From positions 6,696,001 through 6,760,000 of the forward strand of contig NZ_JAPEOZ010000001.1 of the NCBI RefSeq assembly GCF_026340655.1: a stretch of DNA of 64,000 nt, written 5' to 3'. How positions within the stretch are numbered: position 1 is the stretch's first letter; every line of letters starts with the position of its first letter. The position numbers were made by a program, and so were the translations under genes. The stretch comes from Streptomyces sp. NBC_01275. Its GTDB lineage: Bacteria; Actinomycetota; Actinomycetes; Streptomycetales; Streptomycetaceae. Of the stretch, positions 53,703 to 62,142 are shown in pieces. Below the pieces are notes generated by a model. The model searched no databases and had not been told where the DNA came from. It saw only the letters and a list, made by a program, of their open reading frames with translations.

Positions 53703-54720
53703 CTCCGCCCTCCACGGGCCGGTCGCCGCCGTTCCCTCGCCCGGCTGCCCGCCGCCGCACCCCGCACCTCGCGCGCCCGGGGTTCGCCTGCCGGAGGGGA
53801 GTTGTGACGCGCACTGTCATGTGTTCGGGCCGGCCGGGGTCTTTCCGTACGCGGCCGAGCGGACGTTCACGCCGCTCGACGCCCCCAAGGAGCAACTGTG
53901 CGCGCTCCATGCCCACTTGGGGCTCAGCCGGGCCGTGGTCGTGCAGTCGTCCTGCCATGGGCGCGATCACCGGGTGCTGCTGGACGCCCTCGCGGCGGGG
54001 GGCGGGCGGTTGCGCGGGGTGGCCCTGGTCGGGGAGGCGACGAGTCGGGCCGAGGTCGAGGAGTTGCACCGGGCGGGAGTACGGGGGTTTCGGCTCAACT
54101 TCCTTCCCCATCTGCGGACTCCGCCGACCCGCGCCGAGATCGACGCCGTGCTCGACCGGGTGACGGACCTCGGCTGGGTCGCCCAGCTGCATGTGCGGGG
54201 CGTGGACCTGCCCGCCGTGGAGGACCTCGTCCGTGCCCTGCCCGGCCGGGTGGTGGTCGACCACATCGGGCGGGTCGACCTCGACGCGGGGCGGGAGAGC
54301 CCGGCCGTGCGCAGCCTGCGGGAGCTGCTCGACACCGGTGACGTGTGGGTCAAGGTCAGCGGCGTCGACCGGGTCTCCCGGCAGGGGCCGCCGTACGCCG
54401 ACGCCGTGGAACTCGCCGCGTCCCTCGTCGCGCACGCGCCCGAGCGGGTGGTGTGGGGGACCGACTATCCGCACGTCAACATCGTCGGCGAGGCCCCCGA
54501 CGACGGCCTGCTCGTGGACCTTCTCGAGCGCATCGCCCCCGACCCCGCCCACCTGAGGCGGCTGATGGTCGACAACCCCGCCGAGCTCTTCGACTTCGGC
54601 CCCTCGGTCGACAGCTCCTGGAACAACGGCGTCTCTGACCTCTCTCCGCCAACTAGTGTCGGCAGAGATGGCAGATATTTCGATGACTCATCTCTTGAAG
54701 GCAAAAAGTGTCGACAGTAG
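53695..54720 (+). CDS. Amidohydrolase-2 lactonase-like enzyme
   Basis: A metal-dependent TIM-barrel hydrolase. His40 and His42 in CDAHCHVFGP, GFRLNF, VVDHIGRVDL and GTDYPHVNIVG match the group that includes 2-pyrone-4,6-dicarboxylate lactonase and L-fuconolactonase. Opening of a lactone is the best guess. The frame runs 40 residues past the usual end, through a region that contains two palindromic operator boxes, so the C-terminal tail may be an accident of a lost stop. GTG at 53695 overlaps the SDR gene. Confidence 0.85.
   Translation: MTDSALHGPVAAVPSPGCPPPHPAPRAPGVRLPEGSCDAHCHVFGPAGVFPYAAERTFTPLDAPKEQLCALHAHLGLSRAVVVQSSCHGRDHRVLLDALAAGGGRLRGVALVGEATSRAEVEELHRAGVRGFRLNFLPHLRTPPTRAEIDAVLDRVTDLGWVAQLHVRGVDLPAVEDLVRALPGRVVVDHIGRVDLDAGRESPAVRSLRELLDTGDVWVKVSGVDRVSRQGPPYADAVELAASLVAHAPERVVWGTDYPHVNIVGEAPDDGLLVDLLERIAPDPAHLRRLMVDNPAELFDFGPSVDSSWNNGVSDLSPPTSVGRDGRYFDDSSLEGKKCRQ
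54656..54717. promoter_or_regulatory. Two palindromic boxes before the FAD oxidase gene
   Basis: GTGTCGGCAG at 54656-54665 and GTGTCGACAG at 54708-54717 lie 36-98 bp before the FAD oxidase start and inside the last codons of the amidohydrolase frame. Same box as at 52.7 and 63.7 kb. Confidence 0.6.
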
Positions 54721-54753
54721 TGTCCCGGATGCAATCGTCGTGAGGAGACGGCC

Positions 54754-56169
54754 ATGCACCAACCGCCCCAGGGCGCCCTCGTCCGCCGCGGTGACGAGGC
54801 CTACGAAGAGGCCCGGCTGGACGCCGTCTGGAACGCGCGCAAGCCGCACCGCCACCCCGCGGTCGTCGTACGCGCCGAGAACGAGCAGGACGTCGTCGCC
54901 GCGGTCCGCCTCGCCCGCGCCGAGGGCCTGACCGTCGGCATCCGCTCCGGCGGCCACAGCTGGGTCGGCAACGGCGTGCGCGACGGCGGCATGCTCCTCG
55001 ACCTCTCCCTGTTGCAGGACATCTCCGTCGACCCCCTGGCCGGCACCGCGAGCGTGCAGCCCGCCGCCAAGGGCCCGGCCCTCCTCCAAGCCCTCGCCCC
55101 CTACGGCCTGTTCTTCCCCACCGGCCACGCTCCCACCGTCGGTCTCGGCGGCTTTCTTCTCGGCGGCGGCTACGGCTGGGACTCACGCCACCTCGGCCCC
55201 GCCTGTCTGAGCATCGAGGCCGTCGACGTCGTCCTCGCCGACGGCACCCTGGTGCACGCCACCGACGCCACCCACCCCGCACTGCTGTGGGCGGCCCGCG
55301 GCAGCGGCCCCGGCTTCTTCGGCGTCGTCACCCGCTTCCACCTCGCCCTGCACGACGCCCCCGAGCGCATCCTGCGCACCGTCCACACCTACCCCCTGGC
55401 CCTGCGCGACGAGGTGCTGGCCTGGACGTACGACACGCTCGAACTGCTGCCGCCGGAAGTCGAGTTCTCGGCGAAGGTCGGGTGGGGGTCCGGGGGCCTG
55501 CCCCCGGAACAGCACGGCACGCCCGGACTGGACCGGCCGACCGTCTCCGTCACGGCCACCGCCTTCGCCCACGGCGACGCCGACCCGCTCGCCGCGCTGG
55601 AGGACGCGCCCTTCCGCGGGCACGCCCTGCGCGCGCTCGTCGGCGCCCCGACGACCATGGCGGAGCTCTACGACCACGCGGACCGGATGAACCCGGCCGG
55701 GCTGCGCTGGGCCCTCGACGGGATCTGGACCGACGGCCCGGTGGACGAGATCCTGGCCGCCGCCCGCCCCCTGCTCGACTCGCTGCCGGGCGCCCCCAGC
55801 CATGTCCTGTGGATGCTGTGGGGCGGCTTCCCGGAGCGCGCCGACGCCTGCTGGTCCAGCCAGGCCAAGCTCTACCTCTCGCCCAACGCGGGCTGGACCG
55901 ACCCGGCCGAGGACCTCGTCCACGAACAGTGGGCGCACGGCGAACTCGCGGCGATCCAGCACCTGTCGAAGGGGCTGCAGTTCTCCGACAACAACCTCGC
56001 CGACCGCCCCGACCACGGACTCCGCCCGGAGCACGCCACCCGCCTGGAGGAGATCCGGGCCGTCTACGACCCCGACGGTCTGTTCCACACGTACATGACG
56101 CCCCGGGAGTCCACCACCGCCTACGCGGCAGCGGCCCGGACGGCGGCGGCAGCGGCCCGGACGCGCTGA
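54754..56169 (+). CDS. FAD-linked oxidase, BBE type
   Basis: A 471-aa flavoenzyme of the berberine-bridge/PCMH fold. IRSGGHSW at His68 is the covalent FAD site (8-alpha-N1-histidyl). The second, 6-S-cysteinyl site normally found in GxCPTVG is Ala126 (GHAPTVG), so flavin should be singly linked. The BBE C-terminal motif NNLADRPDHGL is near residue 410, and the substrate domain lies between. Such enzymes oxidise alcohols, sugars or amines with oxygen. ATG at 54754 with AGGAG 8 bases upstream and two palindromic boxes before it. Confidence 0.9.
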   Translation: MHQPPQGALVRRGDEAYEEARLDAVWNARKPHRHPAVVVRAENEQDVVAAVRLARAEGLTVGIRSGGHSWVGNGVRDGGMLLDLSLLQDISVDPLAGTASVQPAAKGPALLQALAPYGLFFPTGHAPTVGLGGFLLGGGYGWDSRHLGPACLSIEAVDVVLADGTLVHATDATHPALLWAARGSGPGFFGVVTRFHLALHDAPERILRTVHTYPLALRDEVLAWTYDTLELLPPEVEFSAKVGWGSGGLPPEQHGTPGLDRPTVSVTATAFAHGDADPLAALEDAPFRGHALRALVGAPTTMAELYDHADRMNPAGLRWALDGIWTDGPVDEILAAARPLLDSLPGAPSHVLWMLWGGFPERADACWSSQAKLYLSPNAGWTDPAEDLVHEQWAHGELAAIQHLSKGLQFSDNNLADRPDHGLRPEHATRLEEIRAVYDPDGLFHTYMTPRESTTAYAAAARTAAAAARTR

Positions 56170-56223
56170 CGGCACCGCACAGCTTCGCTGCCTCGCCTTG
56201 CCCCGCAACGCCTCAGCCCTTGC

Positions 56224-56300
56224 CTCGCCCTAGCCCCGCCCCGCCTCAGCCCTGCCCCGCCCTAGCCCTGCCCCGCCTCAGCCCCGCCTCGCCTTCGTCC
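56224..56300. repeat. C-rich degenerate tandem repeat
   Basis: Alternating GCCCTGCCCCGCC, CTAGCC and CTCAGCC units of about 16 bp between the FAD oxidase and binding-protein genes. It is on the coding strand, so the message would be C-rich and unstructured there. Confidence 0.6.
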
Positions 56301-56351
56301 CGCACCGTCCTCGTCCCGCACGCCCCGTCCGACCGCAAGGAGAGCCGTTTC

Positions 56352-57365
56352 ATGGACACCTCGAGAATCGCGCGGCGGCGTGCCGTCCTCGCGCTCAGCG
56401 CCTGCGTCGTCGTCCTGTCCCTGACCACCACCGCCTGCGGCGGCGACTCGGCCGCAGACGCCACGAGCGCCGACGGGAAGGCGAAGATCACGGTCCTGCG
56501 CTCCAACGGCGCGATCTTCGAGCCGCTCTACATAGCCGAGCAGCAGGGCTACTTCGAGGCCGCCGGCCTGGACGTCACCATCAAGGCCGGCGCGCAGGAC
56601 ACCTCGCAGAACGCGCCGTCCGTCCTCAACGGCGAGGCCCAGTTCGCGATGACGGACAGCTCCGGCTTCCTCAAGGGCGCCGCCCAGGACATGCCGATCC
56701 GGATCGTCACCGGTCTGCAGTCCGCCACGACGAGGACCGCGCCCACCGACGGTCTCCTGGTGAAGGAGAAGAGCGAGATCACGTCGTTCGCGGACCTGGA
56801 GGGCAGGACCGTCGGCATCTCGGCGCTCGGCGGCACCATCCAGTTCATCTGCGAGTACCTCGTCCAGAAGGCCGGCGGCGACCCCTCGAAGGTCAAGTTC
56901 GTCGCCCTGCCCACCACCTCGCTGACCGACGCCGCCACCTCCGGCAAGACGGACGCGATCTTCTCCTTCGGCCCGTTCTACGCGGCGGCCCAGGAGAGCG
57001 GGCTGCGCACCGTCGGCAACGGCATGAACGACCTGCCCGGAATGGTCCAGGGCGTGCTGTTCTCCAGCCAGAAGTACCTCGCGGCGAACGGCGACACCGC
57101 GAAGAAGTTCATCGACGCCGTCGCCCAGGCCATCGCCTACGCCAACGCCCACCCCGCGGCCGTCAAGGCGATCGACAAGAAGTACACCCAGGCGCCGGCC
57201 GCCTACATCGACGCACACGACATCAACTACTACGACAAGAACCTCGACACCACCGTGATGCGCACCGTCATCGAGAAGATGCACGAGTTCGACCTGCTCG
57301 ACAAAGAGCCCGCGGACGACGCCGTCTACTGGGACGAGGCGCCGACCGTCACCGGTGCGGAGTAG
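56352..57365 (+). CDS. NMT1/THI5-like (TauA/SsuA type) solute-binding lipoprotein
   Basis: Extracellular receptor of the importer, 337 aa. ATG at 56352 with AAGGAG 10 bases upstream; signal peptide with lipobox LTTTAC. ITVLRSNGAIFEPLYIAEQQ and GYFEAAGLDVTIKAG open the two-lobed fold of binding proteins for sulfonates, nitrate, pyrimidine precursors and aromatic acids. The ligand is not readable. Genes for two permeases and an ATPase follow, so the system is complete. Confidence 0.9.
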   Translation: MDTSRIARRRAVLALSACVVVLSLTTTACGGDSAADATSADGKAKITVLRSNGAIFEPLYIAEQQGYFEAAGLDVTIKAGAQDTSQNAPSVLNGEAQFAMTDSSGFLKGAAQDMPIRIVTGLQSATTRTAPTDGLLVKEKSEITSFADLEGRTVGISALGGTIQFICEYLVQKAGGDPSKVKFVALPTTSLTDAATSGKTDAIFSFGPFYAAAQESGLRTVGNGMNDLPGMVQGVLFSSQKYLAANGDTAKKFIDAVAQAIAYANAHPAAVKAIDKKYTQAPAAYIDAHDINYYDKNLDTTVMRTVIEKMHEFDLLDKEPADDAVYWDEAPTVTGAE

Positions 57366-57369
57366 CCCG

Positions 57370-58137
57370 GTGGTGCGGGTCCGGCTTCTCCAACTCGGCG
57401 CGCTGGCCGCCGTACTGGCCCTCTGGGCGCTTGTCACCACACTGGGGGCGGTGAGCAGCACGGCGCTGCCCGGCCCGGTGTCCGTGGCCGGCGCGTTCGG
57501 CGATCTCGTCGGCACCGGGGTGTTCTGGCAGGCCGTCGGCGACACCCTGCGCGGCGCGGTCACCGGGCTCGCGGTGGCCGTCGCCGTCGGCATCCCGGTC
57601 GGCCTGGTCACGGGCGTGTACGCGGCGGCCGAGGAGTCCTCGCGGCTGCTGACCGAGATCCTGCGCTCCTTCCCGGTCATCGCCCTGCTGCCGGTGTTCC
57701 TGCTGGTCCTCGGCTCGACGCCGGGCATGAAGGCCACGGTCGTTTTCATCGCCTGCGTCTTCCCGGTGCTCCTCCAGGCCCAGTACGGCGCCCGCAGCGT
57801 GCCCCCGGCCGTCCACGACACCGTACGGACCTACCGCATCCCGCGACTGCTGCGCTTCCGGCGGGTGATCCTGCCGGGCGCGGTGCCGTCCGTGATGACG
57901 GGACTGCGGCTGGCCGCGACGACCTCCGTGCTGGTGGCCATCGGCGTCGAGGTGCTCACCACGCTCCCCGGCATCGGCCACATGATCATGGAGTCGCAGG
58001 CGGCCGGGGCGTCCGACCGGGCGTACGCGTACATCCTCACCGCCGGCGCGATCGGCTACTCGATCACCCTGCTGGCCCAGTTCGCCGAACGCCGGCTGCT
58101 GCGCTGGCGGCCGCCCACGCACCCCGGGGAGGCATAG
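57370..58137 (+). CDS. ABC transporter permease (SsuC/TauC type), first
   Basis: A 255-aa membrane protein with about six helices. RTYRIPRLLRFRRVILPGAV is the cytoplasmic loop contacting the ATPase, and VLTTLPGIGHMI the following helix. GTG at 57370 has GGAG 7 bases before it; a GTG at 57355 overlapping the binding-protein gene is also in frame. Most SsuC/TauC systems use one permease as a homodimer; here a second different permease follows, suggesting a heterodimer. Confidence 0.9.
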   Translation: MVRVRLLQLGALAAVLALWALVTTLGAVSSTALPGPVSVAGAFGDLVGTGVFWQAVGDTLRGAVTGLAVAVAVGIPVGLVTGVYAAAEESSRLLTEILRSFPVIALLPVFLLVLGSTPGMKATVVFIACVFPVLLQAQYGARSVPPAVHDTVRTYRIPRLLRFRRVILPGAVPSVMTGLRLAATTSVLVAIGVEVLTTLPGIGHMIMESQAAGASDRAYAYILTAGAIGYSITLLAQFAERRLLRWRPPTHPGEA

Positions 58138-58141
58138 AACC

Positions 58142-59029
58142 GTGCACCGCCCGCCGTGGAACCGACCGCCGCTGAACCGCCCGCTGTCGAACCGCCCGCT
58201 GTCGAACCGGATGCTGCTGAACCGGATGCTGCGCCAACTGTGGCTGCCCGTCCTGGTGTTCGTGATCCTGCTGCTCGCCACCGCGGGCAGCACCAGCTTC
58301 TACTTCCCGCCTCTGACCACGGTGCTCGACACCCTGTGGAGCGAACTCGCCCACGGCGGACTCCTCGACGACCTCTTCTTCAGCCTGCGCAACATCGCGC
58401 TCGGCCTGGCGCTCGCCACCGTCGTGGGCGTCGGCGCGGGCCTGGTCATCGGCGAGGTCCGCACCCTGCGCCTGGCCACCGCACCGCTGCTCGACTTCGC
58501 CCGCGCCACCCCGACCGTCGGCTTCGTGCCCGTCATCATCCTCACCCTGGGCATCGGCTCAGGACCCAAGGTCTTCCTGATCTTCCTCGGCTCCCTCTGG
58601 CCGATCCTGCTCAACACGGTCAGCGGAGTGCGGTCCATCGGCCCGGCCGTGCACGAGACCGCCCGCGGCTACCGCATCCCCTGGCGCCTGCGGCTGCGCC
58701 GGGTGATCCTGCCCGGCGCCCTGCCCCAGGTCTTCGCGGGCATCCGGGTCGCCCTGTCCATCGCCGTCGTCCTCATGGTCGTCAGCGAGATCTACGGATC
58801 GCCCGTGGGCCTCGGCAACTTCATCCTGCAGAGCGGGTCGAGCTTCCACGTCGCCGAGACCTGGGCCGGCACCCTCCTCATCGGCGTCCTCGGCTACGTC
58901 CTGAGCGTGCTGCTCCTGCTCGTCGAGCACCGTCTCCTGGGCTGGCACCACCAACGCGCCCCCCGCACGCCCCGCGCCCGCCCGACCCCGCCCGCGCCCC
59001 CAGAGAAGAGCAACGGAGCCGTCGTATGA
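58142..59029 (+). CDS. ABC transporter permease (SsuC/TauC type), second
   Basis: A 295-aa membrane protein. The first 30 residues are a five-fold repeat of a unit like NRPLS (15-bp DNA repeat, 58159-58233) and precede the first helix. RGYRIPWRLRLRRVILPGAL is the ATPase loop, closely similar to the first permease. The C-terminus is Pro/Arg-rich. GTG at 58142. The stop overlaps the ATPase start as ATGA. Confidence 0.9.
   Translation: MHRPPWNRPPLNRPLSNRPLSNRMLLNRMLRQLWLPVLVFVILLLATAGSTSFYFPPLTTVLDTLWSELAHGGLLDDLFFSLRNIALGLALATVVGVGAGLVIGEVRTLRLATAPLLDFARATPTVGFVPVIILTLGIGSGPKVFLIFLGSLWPILLNTVSGVRSIGPAVHETARGYRIPWRLRLRRVILPGALPQVFAGIRVALSIAVVLMVVSEIYGSPVGLGNFILQSGSSFHVAETWAGTLLIGVLGYVLSVLLLLVEHRLLGWHHQRAPRTPRARPTPPAPPEKSNGAVV
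58159..58233 (+). repeat. 15-bp in-frame tandem repeat in a permease N-terminus
   Basis: Five units beginning GAACCG: the middle two are nearly identical and the last two differ from them in the second half. They encode NRP(P/L)-type pentapeptides that precede the membrane domain. Confidence 0.8.
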
Positions 59030-59826
59030 GCCGAATGACCCGCGGGTCCACCCTGTACGTCGAGGACCTCGGCATGACCTTCGGCCAGGGGCCGCAGGAG
59101 CACCGGGTGCTCGACGGGCTCACCCTGCGCGTGGACCCGGGGGAGTCCGTGTGCATCGTCGGACCCTCCGGCGCGGGCAAGACGACGCTGCTGCGCGCTC
59201 TCGCCGGGCTGACCCCGGCCACCTCCGGCACGGTCCGCTACGGCGAGCAGCCCCTCACCGGTCCGCACGCCGACATCGCCGTCGTCTCCCAGGACTACCG
59301 GGGCTCGCTGCTGCCCTGGATGCGGGTGTGGGACAACGTCGCCTTCCCGCTCCAGGGCCGGGGCGTGCGCAAGCCGGAGCGCCGACGCCGGGCCCTGGAG
59401 TGCCTGGCCGCGGTCGGCCTGGCGGACGTCGGGGACAAGTACCCCTGGCAGCTCTCCGGCGGAATGCAGCAACGGGTGGCCATCGCGCGCGGGCTCGCCT
59501 ACGACGCCCCGGTCCTGCTCATGGACGAACCGTTCGGGTCGGTGGACGCGCAGTCCCGGTTCGACCTGGAGGACCTGACGCTGCAACTGCGCCGGCAACT
59601 GGGCATCACCGTCGTCGTGGTCACCCACGACATCGACGAGTCCGTCTACCTCGGCGACCGCGTCATCGTCCTCGGCGGAAAGCCGACCCGCGTCCTGGAC
59701 ACCCTGGCCGTCCCCTTCGGCGCCGACCGCGACCAGCTCACCACCCGCGCGGACCCGCGCTTCGCCGAACTGCGCACGACGGTCCTGGCCCAGATCCGCG
59801 GCGAGGGCCTTCCCGCCCGCAACTGA
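59026..59826 (+). CDS. ABC transporter ATP-binding protein (SsuB/TauB type)
   Basis: A 266-aa ATPase. Walker A GPSGAGKTT, Q-loop VSQDYRGSLLPW, signature LSGGMQQRVAIA, Walker B VLLMDEPFGSVD and H-loop VVVTHDIDES are complete. The LLPW segment after the Q-loop is typical of the nitrate/sulfonate/taurine class. ATG at 59026 coupled to the second permease. Confidence 0.94.
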   Translation: MSRMTRGSTLYVEDLGMTFGQGPQEHRVLDGLTLRVDPGESVCIVGPSGAGKTTLLRALAGLTPATSGTVRYGEQPLTGPHADIAVVSQDYRGSLLPWMRVWDNVAFPLQGRGVRKPERRRRALECLAAVGLADVGDKYPWQLSGGMQQRVAIARGLAYDAPVLLMDEPFGSVDAQSRFDLEDLTLQLRRQLGITVVVVTHDIDESVYLGDRVIVLGGKPTRVLDTLAVPFGADRDQLTTRADPRFAELRTTVLAQIRGEGLPARN

Positions 59827-59850
59827 CCCGAGGCCCCGCCCCTCAAGCGA

Positions 59851-59922
59851 CTCCCCTTTCCCCTTTCCCCGTTCCCCGTTCCCTCTCCCCGTTCCCTCTC
59901 CCTCTCCCCACTCCCTTTTCCC
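59851..59922. repeat. 72-base polypyrimidine tract
   Basis: Only four purines in 72 bases on this strand, built from CCCTTTCC and CGTTCCC-type repeats. It lies between the ATPase and beta-helix genes. Mirror-like pyrimidine tracts can form triplex DNA, and the RNA would be unstructured. Confidence 0.8.
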
Positions 59923-59984
59923 GGCCGTCGCGCCACGCGTCGGTCACCCCTGCCCGAAAACACTGGAAGACAAAGGAGTTCACA

Positions 59985-61976
59985 GTGCCGCACACCCCCA
60001 GGACCCTCGAGGACGTGGACGTGGACGTGGACGTCAGCTACCGCGCGCGCCCCCGCGCCCTCCTCGTCGCGGTGGCCGCCGCCATGGCCCCGACGCTGCT
60101 CGCCCCGGCCACCGCGCACGCCGCGACCGCCAAGGCAGGCAAGCGGATCACGGTCGCGTCCGGCGAGACCCTCGAACTCACCGAGACCACCACCGCGACC
60201 CGCCTCACCATCGCGGAGGGCGGGGTCATCACCGTCCCCGACGGCTACAGCCTGAGCCTCACCGTCAACGGGGTGGAGACCGGCAGCGAACTGGCCGCCC
60301 TCACCGACGGCTACGGCGGAGGAGCCACCGCCATCGCCGCCGGCGCCTACCGCGGCACCGTCGTCCTCACCGTCGCCGAGGCCACCGAAGTGGCCTTCAG
60401 CGACCTCACCTTCCCCTTCCGCCAGGCGCTCTACGTCGGCGCCGACGGAGTGGACGAGGCCAAGTCCGTACCCTCCGCCGTCCTGGGCGGCACCGTCACC
60501 GACACCGCGGCGACCGGCGTCACCCTCACCTCCGACGGCGAGGCCTTCAACGGCGTCTACGTCACCGGCGGCGGCTCCTACACCCTCACGAACCCGAAGA
60601 TCGCCTTCGACGGCAACGGCCGCTGCGACTTCATCGGCTACGGCGCCTCCGTCGTCGGCACCGGCGCGGGCACCACCCTCGTCGTCGACGGCGCGACCAT
60701 CGGCAACGAGGGCGTGGTCCGTACGGCGGTCATCGCCGACGCCACCGCCAACGTGATCGTCAAGAACTCCACGCTCCACTGCGCCGACGGCACCCTGCCC
60801 GACGAATACGTCGGCACCGGCGACACCCGGTACATGATCAGCGTCCCCTGGATGCTCGGCCTGTCCGGCAACGTCCGCACCACCAACCTGCTCGGCGCGA
60901 GCACCCGGGCGTCGTACGTCAACTCCACCGTCTCCAGCGAGAAGTGGGGCGCCCTGTCGGTCGACGGCGGCAGCTACTGCACGCTCACCGCCATCAACAG
61001 CACCATCGCCAACACCGGCGGCGAGGGCTACGGCAGCTACGCCATCGGCAACGTCACCGAGCACTTCCTCGGCTGCACCTTCGACGTCGGCGACTACGCC
61101 CTCATCCACTGGGGCGCCTCGGCCCACTACGGCGACAGCACCAAGGCCGCGGTCGCCGCCCTCAACGACTCCCTCGAAATAGGCCTGACCGCCGCCGAGC
61201 TGAGCGCCCTGCCGGTGAAGTCGACCACCGTCGACTGCGGCCGCTTCATGGTCCTGTGGTACGCCGCCGGATCCGTCGCCATCGACGGCGGCACGCAGGT
61301 CACCACCGGGGAGACCGCGTTCATGTGCAAGGCGGTCGCGGGGACCGTCACCGTCGACGGCTCCGACGGGGCCACGATCACCGCGGGCAACGGCGTCCTC
61401 TTCCAGCTCATGGACACCGACCGGCCCAGCAGCGTCTCGGTGTCGGGCAAGGCGTGGAAGACCGAGACCACCGGCACCTACACCGAGCCCACTGGCTCCC
61501 CGACCAGGTCGACGACCTGGACGACGACCTCGTCCCAGTCGACCGACGCCAAGGCCGCCTTCACGGACATCGCCCTGACCGGCGACTTCTACAACTCCGT
61601 CCGGGGCGGCGGCAACGCGAGCCTCCAGGGCCAGAACCTGGTCGTGAGCCTCACCGGCTCCACCCTCGAGGGCGTCGTCTCCGCGTCCACCGCCCAGCAC
61701 GGCGTCTCCACCATCACCTCGGCCGAGTACCGCGAGATCAGCGAGGTCACCAACACGGCGAGCGCGGTCGTCAACAACGGCGTCCTGCTGACCCTGGGCG
61801 CCGGCTCCACCTGGACGGTCACCGGCACGTCGTACCTCAGCGCCCTGACCCTGGCCGCGGACGCCGCCGTCACCGCCCCCTCCGGCAAGACGGTCACCCT
61901 CACGGTGAACGGCACGGCCACGACCATCCAGCCGGGCACCGCCTACACCGGAGCCCTCACCCTGACGATCAACTGA
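59985..61976 (+). CDS. Secreted right-handed beta-helix protein
   Basis: A 663-aa exported protein. GTG at 59985 with AAGGAG 6 bases upstream. The N-terminus has a DVDVDVDV repeat, then a signal segment (LLVAVAAAMAPTLLAPATAH). The mature protein is made of short strand repeats (ATIGNEGVVRTAVIADATAN, then VIVKNSTLHCADG), the pattern of parallel beta-helix or beta-solenoid proteins such as polysaccharide lyases and adhesins. No catalytic motif is recognised. A secreted solenoid behind an importer operon suggests it acts on, or binds, the polymer from which the substrate comes. Confidence 0.75.
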   Translation: MPHTPRTLEDVDVDVDVSYRARPRALLVAVAAAMAPTLLAPATAHAATAKAGKRITVASGETLELTETTTATRLTIAEGGVITVPDGYSLSLTVNGVETGSELAALTDGYGGGATAIAAGAYRGTVVLTVAEATEVAFSDLTFPFRQALYVGADGVDEAKSVPSAVLGGTVTDTAATGVTLTSDGEAFNGVYVTGGGSYTLTNPKIAFDGNGRCDFIGYGASVVGTGAGTTLVVDGATIGNEGVVRTAVIADATANVIVKNSTLHCADGTLPDEYVGTGDTRYMISVPWMLGLSGNVRTTNLLGASTRASYVNSTVSSEKWGALSVDGGSYCTLTAINSTIANTGGEGYGSYAIGNVTEHFLGCTFDVGDYALIHWGASAHYGDSTKAAVAALNDSLEIGLTAAELSALPVKSTTVDCGRFMVLWYAAGSVAIDGGTQVTTGETAFMCKAVAGTVTVDGSDGATITAGNGVLFQLMDTDRPSSVSVSGKAWKTETTGTYTEPTGSPTRSTTWTTTSSQSTDAKAAFTDIALTGDFYNSVRGGGNASLQGQNLVVSLTGSTLEGVVSASTAQHGVSTITSAEYREISEVTNTASAVVNNGVLLTLGAGSTWTVTGTSYLSALTLAADAAVTAPSGKTVTLTVNGTATTIQPGTAYTGALTLTIN

Positions 61977-61992
61977 CCCCACCCGCACGAAA

Positions 61993-62032
61993 CCGGCCCC
62001 CGGGCGGATGCGAACCGTGTCCCGGGGGCCGG
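61993..62032. terminator. Terminator hairpin after the beta-helix gene
   Basis: Perfect 12-bp stem (CCGGCCCCCGGG at 61993-62004 against 62021-62032) with a 16-base loop, 17 bp after the stop. Confidence 0.85.
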
Positions 62033-62046
62033 AGCTCTGTGTTTCT

Positions 62047-62111
62047 CGGGGGCGCGGGGCTGTGACATGGGCGGCTCCGCCGCGGGGCGCGACCAGCCAC
62101 CACACGCCCGC
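62047..62111. repeat. Streptomyces dispersed extragenic repeat, copy 2
   Basis: Shares GGGGCGCGGGG at one end and GCGCGACCAGCCAC at the other with the copy at 35288-35330, but carries an extra inner hairpin containing GCGGCTCCGCCGC. Confidence 0.65.
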
Positions 62112-62142
62112 AGACGAAACGCGGCCCAAGCCCAGCGCAGCG

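Noticed and set aside
59646..62129. 827-codon frame antisense to the ATPase and beta-helix genes
   Set aside because: Spans two real genes and a terminator; composition is a Gly/Asp/Val shadow.
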